From JABSQH01 sp039194665 (GTDB lineage Bacteria > Actinomycetota > Acidimicrobiia > Acidimicrobiales > Ilumatobacteraceae): a DNA stretch of 15,326 nucleotides. Positions 6,767 through 13,973 of this stretch are shown piece after piece (the first letter of the stretch is position 1; each line of letters starts with the position of its first letter). The position numbers and the translations under genes were made by a program. The notes beneath the pieces were generated by a model, which worked only from the letters and a program-made list of their open reading frames with translations, did not search any database and was not told the DNA's origin. The stretch spans positions 1 to 15,326 of the forward strand of contig JBCCVW010000105.1 of NCBI GenBank assembly GCA_039194665.1, written 5' to 3'.

Positions 6767-7825
6767 GTGAGCCAACAGCCGATTCGCGCCGACCTGATCG
6801 AGACGCATCAGGCGGTCATCGCCAGCCTCGGCACGCCCGGCAGTTTCTGGTCGGGCGCAGAACGCGTCGCCATCGCGGCAACCGTGCGCACGGCCGTCGA
6901 GCAGCCGGACCGGCCCCCGTGGTACCGCCCTGCCCACGAAGCGCACCCGCAGGGCGGCGAAACACCGCTTCCCTCAGCAGCCGTCGGCGCGATCTGGCGG
7001 CTGACGAATCACCCGAGCACAGTGACGGAGTCGTGGTGCGCCGAGACGATCGCCGGGCTCGACGAACCAGAGCAGTACGTCGAGCTGTTGGGGCTCGTTG
7101 CCGTGGTGAACGCCATCGATCGGTTTGCCCGGATCGTCGACCGTCCCCTCGTCGAGTTGCCCACACCGTCACCGGGTCGACCGACGCGAGCGTTCGTCGA
7201 TGGTGCGGCCGTCACCACACACTGGGTCCCCACCGCGACCGGTGAGTTCAACGGGATGGTGTTGCAATCGTTGACGGCGGTGCCCGCGGTGGAAACGCTC
7301 GTCCACGACATGGCAGCGACGCATTACATGCCCATCGCCGTCATGTTGTCGGAGTGGGACTACGACCGCGGCACGCTCGACCGCCGCCAGATCGAACTCG
7401 TGGCAGCCAGAACGTCGTTCAACAACGACTGCTTCTATTGAACGACCGCGCACGCATCCATGCTCAGTCTGAGCGGGAACCAGACCGGCCATCTCGTCGA
7501 CGCGGCTCGACTCGACGATGGGGCCGGCGTCGACGATGGACCATTACTCGTCGGCTTCGTCGACGGCTGCTTCGATCAGCAGCAGCCGGCAGGCGCAGCA
7601 TTCCGTGAACTCGAACAGCGGCGCGGCCACGAGTTCGCTGTCGACGCAGCAGCGGTCGTCGCCGCGTTTCACATGATGACGCGCGTCGCCGACGGTTCAG
7701 GCACGCCACTCGACGCTGCGCTGGAGAACATGAGCACCGACATCAGAGCCGGCAATTCGCTCGACGACTTGAACTCGCGGCGACTCGAGTCGGAGTTGCC
7801 GGGAACCACACGTTCGGCGCCCTGA
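6767..7825 (+). CDS. AhpD-like selenoprotein candidate, read through in-frame TGA 7439-7441 (Sec225)
   Basis: A 352-residue two-domain AhpD/carboxymuconolactone-decarboxylase-like protein. The frame is interrupted by TGA at 7439-7441 and then stays open to TGA 7823-7825. Around the TGA the protein reads RRQIELVAARTSFNNDCFY-[U]-TTAH: E210, C222, codon 225 and H229. These spacings (12, 3, 4) equal Glu118, Cys130, Cys133 and His137 of mycobacterial AhpD, so the TGA sits at the peroxidatic cysteine. The 127 residues after it are family-like (for example FAVDAAAVVAAFHMMTRVADGSGTPLD). A bacterial SECIS-like hairpin follows at 7458-7477. The first domain (about 25-130) resembles a degenerate AhpD repeat without CxxC. 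The expected role is a thiol/selenol redox enzyme, for example reduction of peroxides. The GTG start at 6767 has no clear ribosome site and is the weakest point. The alternative is a cysteine-to-stop mutation; no Sec machinery lies in the window. Confidence 0.8.
7439..7477 (+). promoter_or_regulatory. Putative bacterial SECIS element after the Sec TGA
   Basis: Downstream of TGA 7439-7441, GCTCA (7462-7466) pairs with TGAGC (7470-7474) around the three-base loop GTC (7467-7469). A U-G pair (7461/7475), a bulged A7460 and two C-G pairs (7458/7477, 7459/7476) extend the stem to about 8 bp. The loop begins with G, and 25 nt separate the TGA from the loop. Published bacterial SECIS rules ask for a 16-37 nt spacer, a loop of 3-14 nt and a G in the first two loop bases; all are met. 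The element also encodes residues of the protein, as bacterial SECIS elements do. Confidence 0.7.
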
Positions 7826-7850
7826 CCGCGGCGCTTGTCCAGTCCGCCGC

Positions 7851-9989
7851 TCATTCGTCGTCGTTGATCATCGCTGCGCCGACGAGTCGCCATCGCCCGA
7901 CGAGTAGGTGCCATCGAGTGGCGATATCGACGTGACCGTCCTCGACCTCGTAGCGGACGACGAACTCGCGCCACTCGACGTCGCGCACTTCTGACACGAT
8001 CTCCCAACTCGTGGAATCGTCGGGAAGGGCGCCGCCGGACTCCTCGAATACGAATCGGGCGTTGCCGTAGAAGTCGTCGTCGACGCGGTCGCGCCGTCCA
8101 TCGACCACGTCCTGGGCGTGACGTTCGGCTGTTTCCCGAGCGGTGGGGATGGGGTCGGGTAGGTGGAGGTGGCCACAGCCGGTCATCTCGCCAGCGAGCT
8201 GCTGCAACTCGCCCAGATGCGACTCGTACACCCCGCGCGGGTTGGTTCCATGCTCGTTGCACAACCAGGCTGCGATGCCCACGGCCGCGCCGTGCTGGCC
8301 GCCGTTGCCCATGAACTTGACGCTGCTCCCCGCGATGCGGGTGACGCTGATGTGCTTGCCGGCCATCATCAGGTTGTCGACCGATGTCGAGTAGAGGCAG
8401 CGGAACGGGATCGAGTACGGCTGCTGGTCGCGGGTGTCCCACACCCAGTCCCTGAGCCGGAAGTCGTAGTCGCCCTCGCCTTCCTCGTGCGGATAGTGGA
8501 GGCAGAATGCCCCATCGTTGCGGACCACGGCGTCGTGGAACTCGGTGTGATTCCGGATGTCGTTCTCGGTGAGCACGTGTGCCCCGCGGTAGCGAACGAA
8601 TTCGCCTTGGGCCGGGACGTGGGCGACCCAGTCGAACTCGAGATTGGCGTAGTGCTGAGGGTCGAGCCGTTTCACGTTGGAGAACGTGCCGTACAACGCG
8701 CGCAGCAGGTGGTCGCGTATGTGCTCGGCGTCGCGTTGCAGGTCGAGCCATTGTCCGTACTCCCAGAAGTGGGTGGCCGGGAATCCCATCATCGGGTTGT
8801 CTCCAGCGTCGCTGTTCGAGAAGTCGAACACCGGATCGATCGTCGGGTCGAGGCCCGGGCGAGGGCCGGGACCGTTCTCGACCCCGGGTTGGGTGAGCTG
8901 ACCACTGAGGTTGGCGTAGTCCTTCGACACGGCAGTCGCCCATGGCACGTCGGGGAAGTCGACCGGTTCGTCGGCGAGCCTGGTGCGGAAGAACACGGTG
9001 TTGCCGTGGTGCATCTCATCGCGTTCTGCGGGCGCCCGAGACTCGTCGTGCTCGTCGCTCGACTCCTGACCCGACAACAACTCGGCGCCAGCCAGCTGAC
9101 CGAGGATCGCCGCGCCCGTGCAATCGATGAACACCGGCGCTGTCAGCTGGGTCTCGACGCCGGTACGTGTGGCCCGCACGTCGATCGAGGTGATCGAGTT
9201 CCCGTCGCGGCGCAGGTCGTACACGCGCTGTTCGAGAAACAGCGACACGTTCGGTTCGGCGTCGAGGATCGCCCGCGCCGCAATGTCGCCGTCCGCAGTA
9301 CGTTCGGCGATTTCGCGGATGAGATCGCCGGACTCGCCGCGCGGGCTCAAGCCGATCTCCTTGCTCGCATTGCCCCCGAGGAACGGTCGGTCCTGCACCA
9401 GCGCAACGCGCAGGCCGAGTCGGGCAGCGGTCAGCGTTGCTGCGCACCCGGCGATCCCCCCGCCGACGACCACGACGTCGAAGTCGCCGCCGTCGACCGG
9501 TTCGGGGGGCAGTCCGCGCAGCTCGCGGCGCCAGGCGAGCGCCGCCGCGTCAGCTCCGTCGACCGGCGCCGACCCGTCGGCGCTGAGGTAGATCGCGTCG
9601 CACCGGCCGTCGAAGCCCGTGAGGTCGCACAGGCGCAGTTCGACGTCACCGGCGGGGAGGTCGATCGTGCCCGCGATCCGCCAACTCCAGTCGCGGCCAT
9701 CGGCGCCGAGCTCGGTGCGCAATAGCGTGCCGTCGACCGATACGCGGAAACGACCGGGGGAGTGGGAGGGCACCCAGTCCTTCGCCCGCACCCACACTGT
9801 GTAGGTGCCCGGTTGCTCGACGGCGACGGTGGTGACGGCGTCGGCGACTGGCCGTCCGATGCCGTGCGCCAGCAGGTACGGGCTGCCCATCTGAAGCTCG
9901 AACTGCGAGTCGAGCAACCAGCCGCCGTATTCGTCGAACTCTTCGGCTTCGACGAGAACTCGTGGCGTGCCGTGCGACGTCGTGGTCAT
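7851..9989 (-). CDS. FAD-dependent oxidoreductase with N-terminal carbohydrate-binding-like domain
   Basis: A 712-residue protein. Residues about 10-137 form a beta-sandwich like the CBM6/CBM35 type (VLVEAEEFDEYGGW, GTYTVWVRAKDW, RFRVSVDG, VELRLCDL, CDAIYLSAD). From residue 170 an FAD-binding Rossmann fold begins, DFDVVVVGGGIAGCAATLTA, with G176, G178 and G181 as the GxGxxG motif, followed by LGGNASKEIG and a later substrate/FAD region (NLMMAGKHISVTRIAGSSVKFMGNGGQHG, in part). This is the FAD_oxidored (PF12831) type, whose members are sometimes mislabelled xanthan lyase. The reaction is not established for most of them. No signal peptide is seen. The ATG at 9989 has GGAG five nucleotides upstream and lies 25 bp after the deacetylase-like gene's stop, so it is the last gene of the leftward operon. 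It converges on the selenoprotein candidate with a 25-bp gap. Confidence 0.85.
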   Translation of the reverse strand: MTTTSHGTPRVLVEAEEFDEYGGWLLDSQFELQMGSPYLLAHGIGRPVADAVTTVAVEQPGTYTVWVRAKDWVPSHSPGRFRVSVDGTLLRTELGADGRDWSWRIAGTIDLPAGDVELRLCDLTGFDGRCDAIYLSADGSAPVDGADAAALAWRRELRGLPPEPVDGGDFDVVVVGGGIAGCAATLTAARLGLRVALVQDRPFLGGNASKEIGLSPRGESGDLIREIAERTADGDIAARAILDAEPNVSLFLEQRVYDLRRDGNSITSIDVRATRTGVETQLTAPVFIDCTGAAILGQLAGAELLSGQESSDEHDESRAPAERDEMHHGNTVFFRTRLADEPVDFPDVPWATAVSKDYANLSGQLTQPGVENGPGPRPGLDPTIDPVFDFSNSDAGDNPMMGFPATHFWEYGQWLDLQRDAEHIRDHLLRALYGTFSNVKRLDPQHYANLEFDWVAHVPAQGEFVRYRGAHVLTENDIRNHTEFHDAVVRNDGAFCLHYPHEEGEGDYDFRLRDWVWDTRDQQPYSIPFRCLYSTSVDNLMMAGKHISVTRIAGSSVKFMGNGGQHGAAVGIAAWLCNEHGTNPRGVYESHLGELQQLAGEMTGCGHLHLPDPIPTARETAERHAQDVVDGRRDRVDDDFYGNARFVFEESGGALPDDSTSWEIVSEVRDVEWREFVVRYEVEDGHVDIATRWHLLVGRWRLVGAAMINDDE

Positions 9990-10014
9990 CTCTGCTCCGT
10001 TTCCATCGGTTCAC

Positions 10015-11064
10015 TCACGCCTCGAAGCCTGCCAGCACTGCGCTGACACACTCGCCGATCGTGTCCAGGTTGTAGCCGCCCTCTTGGATCAGCACGGTCG
10101 GCACGCCGAGTTCGGCGAGCCGCTCACCGACCCGACTGAAGCAGGCGGTGCCGAGCGCAAGGGCTCGACTCGGGTCGTCGCGATGGCCGTCGACGCCGAG
10201 GGACACCACGAGCACGTCGGGTGTGAAGGCCCCGATTCGGGGCACCGCCGCGTCGACCGCCTCGAGGTAGGGCTCGTCGCCCGACATGAGCGGGAGCGGC
10301 AGGTTGACGTTGAACCCGGTTCCTCGGCGGGTGCCGCGCTCGTGTGTGTATCCGGCGAAGTAGGGATAGCACTCGTTGGGATCGCAGTGCAACGACACGA
10401 ACAGCACGTCGTCGCGGTCGTAGAACAGGTCCTGGGTGCCATTGCCGTGGTGGACGTCGATGTCGACCAGTGCCACCCGAGCGACGTGGGTGCGTAGGAA
10501 CTCGGCGGCGATGGCCGCGTTGTTGAGGTAGCAGTTGCCGCCACCGCGCTCGAACGATGCGTGGTGCCCGGAGGGACGGCACAGGGCGTAGGCCGCGCGG
10601 TCGCCGCCAACGACCGCATCGGCCGCGTCGACGGCGAGGTTGGCCGATGCCTCGATCGCCTTCCAGCTCTCAGCTCCGAGGGGCATCCACATGTCGGACG
10701 AATGGAAACCCGCTCGACCGACGATCGAGCTCGGATAACCGTGGTCCATGCCGCGGACGGGAAAGATCAACGGGTACACCTCCCGCGAGGTCCCGAGGTC
10801 GGTCATCCCCATTTCGTCGCGCGCCTCGTTGTAGGCGCCCCAGGCCGTGCGTAGGTAGTCGAGGTAGTCGGGGCTGTGGACCTCGGCGATCGCCTCCCGG
10901 CCGCGGTTGGTCGCGGCGACGATCTCGTGGCCCTCGGCGGTCAGGGTGGCCAGGATCTGCTCGGCTCGGTCGGGGATGTCTGGGGTGAAGTCGAGGAAGG
11001 CACCGAAGGCGAAGAAGTTCGCCGGGTGGTGGTGTCGGTGCATGAGCGAGGAGAAGACTCTCAT
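10015..11064 (-). CDS. Histone deacetylase family / acetylpolyamine amidohydrolase-like hydrolase
   Basis: A 349-residue zinc hydrolase of the arginase/deacetylase superfamily. The active site is visible: the tandem H167-H168 in RPSGHHAS, zinc ligands D203 and H205 in DIDVHHGNGT, D292 in LGVDGHRDDP, and the transition-state tyrosine Y331 in QEGGYN. The QEGGY form and the N-terminal MRVFSSLMHRHHHP point to bacterial acetylpolyamine amidohydrolases more than to eukaryotic histone deacetylases. The expected reaction is removal of an acetyl or acyl group from an amine, in the cytoplasm. AAAGG precedes the ATG by 10 nt. It starts 22 bp after the transaminase stop and ends 25 bp before the FAD oxidoreductase, so it is mid-operon. 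A released primary amine would be a natural substrate for the transaminase encoded upstream. Confidence 0.92.
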   Translation of the reverse strand: MRVFSSLMHRHHHPANFFAFGAFLDFTPDIPDRAEQILATLTAEGHEIVAATNRGREAIAEVHSPDYLDYLRTAWGAYNEARDEMGMTDLGTSREVYPLIFPVRGMDHGYPSSIVGRAGFHSSDMWMPLGAESWKAIEASANLAVDAADAVVGGDRAAYALCRPSGHHASFERGGGNCYLNNAAIAAEFLRTHVARVALVDIDVHHGNGTQDLFYDRDDVLFVSLHCDPNECYPYFAGYTHERGTRRGTGFNVNLPLPLMSGDEPYLEAVDAAVPRIGAFTPDVLVVSLGVDGHRDDPSRALALGTACFSRVGERLAELGVPTVLIQEGGYNLDTIGECVSAVLAGFEA

Positions 11065-11086
11065 CGGATCGTGACCTTTCGTGGTG

Positions 11087-11998
11087 TCAGCGGTACTCGA
11101 CCGGAGTGGTCCAGCGGGGGTCGTCGTGTGCCGCCCAGTAGGCGTCGCGGAGTCGGGTGGTGATGGGGCCGGGGGTTCCGTCGCCGAGTGGACGGTCGTC
11201 GATCGTCGTCACCGGCATGACCCCTCCCGCCGTGCTGGTGACAAACGCTTCGTCGGCGACGTCGGCGGTCGCCGTCGGGATGGGCGCGACGCTGGTCGGA
11301 ATGTCGATTTCTGTGGCGAGTTCCAGGACCGTGCGCCGGGTGATGCCCTCGAGGACACCAGCGTCGGGCGTGTGCAACTCGCCGTCGACGACGAGAAACA
11401 GGTTGAAGCCGGGGCCCTCGGTGAGGTTGCCGTCGAGGTCGGGAAGCACGGCAAGGGTTCCGCCGCGGTCGTAGGCCTCGAACGAACCCCGGGTGAGGTC
11501 GCCCCAGTGAAAGTTCTTGATCGTCGGGTCGACCGAACGCGATGGGATGCGAACTGTGTCGCGAGCGACAACGAGGTGCGAACCTGCGGACTGCTGCTCG
11601 GGCTCGACGATCCAGATGTACGGCACGGCGTAGGCGTAGAACTGGTTCTTGAACGACCGCGGATCGCGGCCGCCGCGCGGCGGCCATCCGCGGGTGGCGA
11701 TCATGTCGACGTAGGCGTCGCGCAACCCCGCCCGCCGCACACACTCGTGCAGGATCTCGGCGATCTGCGAGCGGTCGTGTCCGAGGTTCAAGCGGAGGCC
11801 AGCCATACTTCGCTCGAACCGGTCGAGGTGCTCTTCCAGCCGGAAGAATCTGCCATCGCAGACGGCGACGACGTCGTAGGTCACGTCCGATCGGCTGAAC
11901 CCGGCGTCGATGAGCGGCACGCCCGCATCGCGGATCGGGACGTACTCGCCGCGCACCCACGCGCAGCCCGCAGCGAAGCGGCTGAGGTCGTCGCTCAT
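11087..11998 (-). CDS. Class IV PLP aminotransferase, (R)-selective amine transaminase-like
   Basis: A 303-residue fold-type-IV aminotransferase (the family of branched-chain and D-amino-acid transaminases). Catalytic lysine is K161 in VDPTIKNFHWGDLTRG; E194 in TEGPGFNLFLV is the residue that holds the PLP ring nitrogen. The N-terminal RSDVTYDVVAVCDGRFFRL and the 'KNFHWGDLTRG' region resemble fungal and Arthrobacter (R)-amine transaminases, although those have His where this has R36. I choose ATG 11998 because GGAGG lies 7 nt upstream and the protein then has family length; the longer upstream frame is Arg/Ser-rich and unlike the family. Its ATG overlaps the TGA of the 34-codon ORF before it (ATGA), a sign of translational coupling. 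The amine substrate is unknown; D-amino-acid or branched-chain activity cannot be excluded. Confidence 0.9.
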   Translation of the reverse strand: MSDDLSRFAAGCAWVRGEYVPIRDAGVPLIDAGFSRSDVTYDVVAVCDGRFFRLEEHLDRFERSMAGLRLNLGHDRSQIAEILHECVRRAGLRDAYVDMIATRGWPPRGGRDPRSFKNQFYAYAVPYIWIVEPEQQSAGSHLVVARDTVRIPSRSVDPTIKNFHWGDLTRGSFEAYDRGGTLAVLPDLDGNLTEGPGFNLFLVVDGELHTPDAGVLEGITRRTVLELATEIDIPTSVAPIPTATADVADEAFVTSTAGGVMPVTTIDDRPLGDGTPGPITTRLRDAYWAAHDDPRWTTPVEYR

Positions 11999-12099
11999 GG
12001 GCTCGCCTCCAACACGCGTGCATCGCGCACGCTCTCGAGATGCTCGGGCACGAGATCGCGCGATCGCACATCGGCTTCGGTCTCGGCTCGTCGGATCAC
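11995..12099 (-). CDS. Small ORF of 34 residues coupled to the transaminase gene
   Basis: GTG at 12099 overlaps the stop of the preceding micro-ORF (GTGA), and its own TGA overlaps the transaminase ATG (ATGA). The sequence is charged (VIRRAETEADVRSRDL at the start, then PEHLESVRDARVLEASP) and about 70% of its codons end in G or C, as in the surrounding genes. I recognise no family. It may be a coupled small protein or the second half of a 57-residue gene broken by a one-base deletion, since this frame is reached from the first micro-ORF by a -1 shift. Confidence 0.4.
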   Translation of the reverse strand: MIRRAETEADVRSRDLVPEHLESVRDARVLEASP

Positions 12100-12167
12100 C
12101 GCAGCGTCGCACCGGTGACCAGGACCATTGCGGGGCGCACGCTGAGGGCGTCATCGATGTTCGGCAT
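12096..12167 (-). CDS. Leader micro-ORF of 23 residues at the head of the operon
   Basis: The ATG at 12167 has the best ribosome site of the region (AGGGAG, 7-nt spacer). The peptide begins MPNIDDALSVRPAMVLVTG and stops after 23 residues. Codons are strongly G/C-ending, as in real genes. It is the first start codon downstream of the palindromic operator (12195-12215). Its stop overlaps the GTG start of the next small ORF. It may be a leader peptide that delivers ribosomes to the transaminase, or the N-terminal half of a frameshifted small gene; it has no run of one amino acid that would suggest attenuation. Confidence 0.4.
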   Translation of the reverse strand: MPNIDDALSVRPAMVLVTGATLR

Positions 12168-12194
12168 GGTTGATCTCCCTGGAAGTCAACAGAT

Positions 12195-12215
12195 TACGTG
12201 AGTAGTACTCACGTA
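12195..12215. promoter_or_regulatory. 21-bp perfect palindromic operator between tetR and the amine operon
   Basis: TACGTGAGTA (12195-12204) and its exact mirror (12206-12215) flank a central G. It lies between the divergent starts of the leftward operon (12167) and tetR (12257), the standard place for an autoregulatory TetR operator. Its inner 17 bp (GTGAGTAGTACTCACGT) recur with three central changes at 14045-14061 before the C45 hydrolase gene. Confidence 0.8.
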
Positions 12216-12221
12216 CGTAAC

Positions 12222-12238
12222 GTGAAGGTATCTCATGT
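12222..12238. promoter_or_regulatory. Degenerate second operator copy beside the main palindrome
   Basis: GTGAAGGTATCTCATGT keeps the outer GTGA and CTCA of the main operator at the same spacing, but only 10 of 17 bases match. It lies 24 bp (about two helical turns) to the right of the equivalent bases of the main site and just before the tetR start, so it might be a weaker site for cooperative binding. Confidence 0.35.
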
Positions 12239-12244
12239 CTGGTG

Positions 12245-12250
12245 TAGAGT
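12245..12250 (+). promoter_or_regulatory. Possible -10 element giving a leaderless tetR mRNA
   Basis: TAGAGT matches four of six bases of TATAAT, and its last base lies seven nucleotides before the A of the tetR ATG (12257). The transcript would therefore begin at or next to the start codon. No Shine-Dalgarno sequence is present there (GTCAACCC), which fits a leaderless mRNA. No good -35 is seen. Confidence 0.35.
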
Positions 12251-12256
12251 CAACCC

Positions 12257-12904
12257 ATGAGCTCCGTCGACCCGGTGGTGCGCCGCCGTCCAACGCAGCA
12301 ACGCTCTCGGACCCGCTTCGAGGGCATCCTCGAGGCAGCCTCCGAGCTGATTGCCGAGCGCGGGCTCGAACCGACCTCGATGACCGACATCGCGAACCGT
12401 TCCGGCATGGGTCTCACCGCGTTGTACCGCTACTTCCCGAACAAGCGATCGATCGTTCGGGAACTCGCGTTGCGCACCTTCGACGATGCGCAGTCGCTCA
12501 TCGGCGCAGCCGCGGAGGACGAAACCGAACTGGCTCCAATGATCGACCGCGGCGTCAGGCAGTACTGGCGAATGCACCGCGAACAACCGTTCCGGGGGCA
12601 GCTGCGCGCCGCGATTCACGCCGACGCCGAACTGACCGCCCTCGACCTCGACGACAGCCGACGCAACGCACACGCCATGGCCCGCACGACCGGGCAGCTC
12701 ACGGGCCGCACCGATCTCGAGAACCTCGAGCGTCAGATCCTGTTGATGATCGAACTCCTCGACAGTCTGATGCGCCTCGTCGTCAATGTCGACGAGGCGG
12801 AAGCCGAGCCACTCGTTGCTGAGTTCGTGCAGCTCTTCGTCGACGCGCTCAGCCCGTCTGACGGCCAGCGAGCGGCCGAGGTGACGCCGCCGCGATCGGG
12901 GTGA
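12257..12904 (+). CDS. TetR family transcriptional regulator of the amine-operon/C45 regulon
   Basis: A 215-residue regulator. The DNA-binding domain is typical: a basic start (RRRPTQQRSRTRFEGILEAA), then the helix-turn-helix at about residues 42-64 (MTDIANRSGMGLTALYRYF followed by PNKRSIV). The ligand domain fills residues 75-200 and has no feature that names a ligand. It is divergent from the operon at 12167-7851, with the perfect palindrome 12195-12215 in between, and a near-copy of that site precedes the C45 gene, so it probably represses both and itself. The ATG at 12257 has no ribosome site and may be leaderless. Its last 56 bp overlap the 3' end of the convergent C45 gene. The tail after LFVDALSP is probably dispensable. 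Confidence 0.9.
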   Translation: MSSVDPVVRRRPTQQRSRTRFEGILEAASELIAERGLEPTSMTDIANRSGMGLTALYRYFPNKRSIVRELALRTFDDAQSLIGAAAEDETELAPMIDRGVRQYWRMHREQPFRGQLRAAIHADAELTALDLDDSRRNAHAMARTTGQLTGRTDLENLERQILLMIELLDSLMRLVVNVDEAEAEPLVAEFVQLFVDALSPSDGQRAAEVTPPRSG

Positions 12905-13973
12905 ACTCGTTGTTGATCGGTCGACCCCAACAGGCCCAGAAATCGCGGGTGCGGGGCCGCATGACGGCCGCCCCACTCGATTCGATGAAGTAGGGCGCGA
13001 CCGCCGTCTGACAGATTGCGTCGGGTTCGCGCGTCAGCGCGAACAGCCGCTCGGCGTCGACCGTGCCGTGCTCGATCAGCCGGCGTGCTGCCTGCAATCG
13101 CGCTGTCGAGTTGTCGTGGAGACCGGTGTCGGCACGCACCTCGACGTGGCGGGCCGAAGCATCCAATACGTGATTGGTGTGCGCGATCGGTGCGTCGCCG
13201 AGCCTGCTGACCGGTCGCGTCGACGGCATTGCCTCGACGTTGTAGCCGACGCCGTGCCGATCGAGAATCAGGAAGTTGTGCGCGCCGGCGAGGTCGGCGT
13301 CGAGTAACACGTCGAGCGCGGACTGGGCGTCGGTGCACTTCAGCATCCCGCGTACCACCGATGGCCACGTCACGCCCGTGCACCCGTCGCGGCCCGTCAG
13401 GTTGTTGATCCCCACGCAGAGTCCGTCGTCGTTCATCCCGATCTGTCCAAGGCAGCCGGTCGTTGTGAAGATGCGCGCCGGCGGTGCATCGTGGGGCCGT
13501 ACGCGCAGCAGGATCACGTGCTCGGTCGCGGTGTCGTGCATGTCCCAGGTCTGCGCGAAGAATCCGGCGCCGTCGGCGCACGAGTCGGGAACCAGCACCG
13601 CCGTGCAGTCGTCCTCGATCACCGTGGTGGGCGGTGGCCCTCCCGATACCGCCGCAACGGTGTCGACGAAGTCGGTGAAGCCGCCCACGATGATCGCCTC
13701 GGCCGTGCTGATGCCGGCGGCGTCGGCCATCGCCTCCATCTCGTCGTGCAGTGCTGGGTCGAACGCCGCATGGGCAGGGATCATCGACTCCGCAATCGCC
13801 AGCACATCCGTTTCGTCGAGCGGGCCGCCGTTCCAGCGTCCAGCTGTGATCAGATCGACGCGTTCACGGACGTACCGGTTGATGTCATCGGCAAACGCCG
13901 TTCCGTGGGCCCGGCCGACGTCGGCGGGCGCTCCGCCAGCGTCGAAGATGCGGATCGGTCCTCGTGTGTGCAT
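12849..13973 (-). CDS. C45 family peptidase / acyl-CoA:6-APA acyltransferase-like Ntn hydrolase
   Basis: A 374-residue protein starting at ATG 13973, chosen because AAAGGA lies 5 nt upstream; ATGs at 14015 and 14039 lack a ribosome site. It resembles isopenicillin-N acyltransferase-type N-terminal-nucleophile hydrolases (peptidase family C45). These are made as inactive precursors that cut themselves before a cysteine, which becomes the nucleophile; here the likely site is D122-C123 in IEDDCTAVLV. Other family marks are DVGRAHG near the N-terminus, AQTWDMHD, GQIGMNDDGLCVGINNL, and HTNHVLD with the following arginines. It would cleave or transfer an acyl group on an amide. The gene has its own promoter with an operator matching the one before the transaminase operon, so it likely belongs to that pathway. 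No signal peptide is seen. Confidence 0.88.
   Translation of the reverse strand: MHTRGPIRIFDAGGAPADVGRAHGTAFADDINRYVRERVDLITAGRWNGGPLDETDVLAIAESMIPAHAAFDPALHDEMEAMADAAGISTAEAIIVGGFTDFVDTVAAVSGGPPPTTVIEDDCTAVLVPDSCADGAGFFAQTWDMHDTATEHVILLRVRPHDAPPARIFTTTGCLGQIGMNDDGLCVGINNLTGRDGCTGVTWPSVVRGMLKCTDAQSALDVLLDADLAGAHNFLILDRHGVGYNVEAMPSTRPVSRLGDAPIAHTNHVLDASARHVEVRADTGLHDNSTARLQAARRLIEHGTVDAERLFALTREPDAICQTAVAPYFIESSGAAVMRPRTRDFWACWGRPINNEFTPIAAASPRPLAGRQTG

Noticed and set aside
7460..7825. A separate 121-residue gene starting at ATG 7460
   Set aside because: It has no ribosome site, its ATG lies inside the SECIS-like stem, and its sequence is the direct continuation of the AhpD-like domain in the same frame after the TGA.
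8163..9725. A 520-codon plus-strand frame opposite the FAD oxidoreductase
   Set aside because: It is the antisense shadow of a high-GC gene; the minus strand has clear FAD-binding motifs, and the plus translation has no recognisable domain.
11999..12154. An upstream start of the transaminase at 12154
   Set aside because: The extra 52 residues are Arg/Ser/Pro-rich and unlike the family, and ATG 11998 has GGAGG at the right distance.
12733..13581. A 282-codon minus-strand frame within the C45 gene
   Set aside because: Arg-rich, no domain, and overlapped by the well-supported C45 frame.
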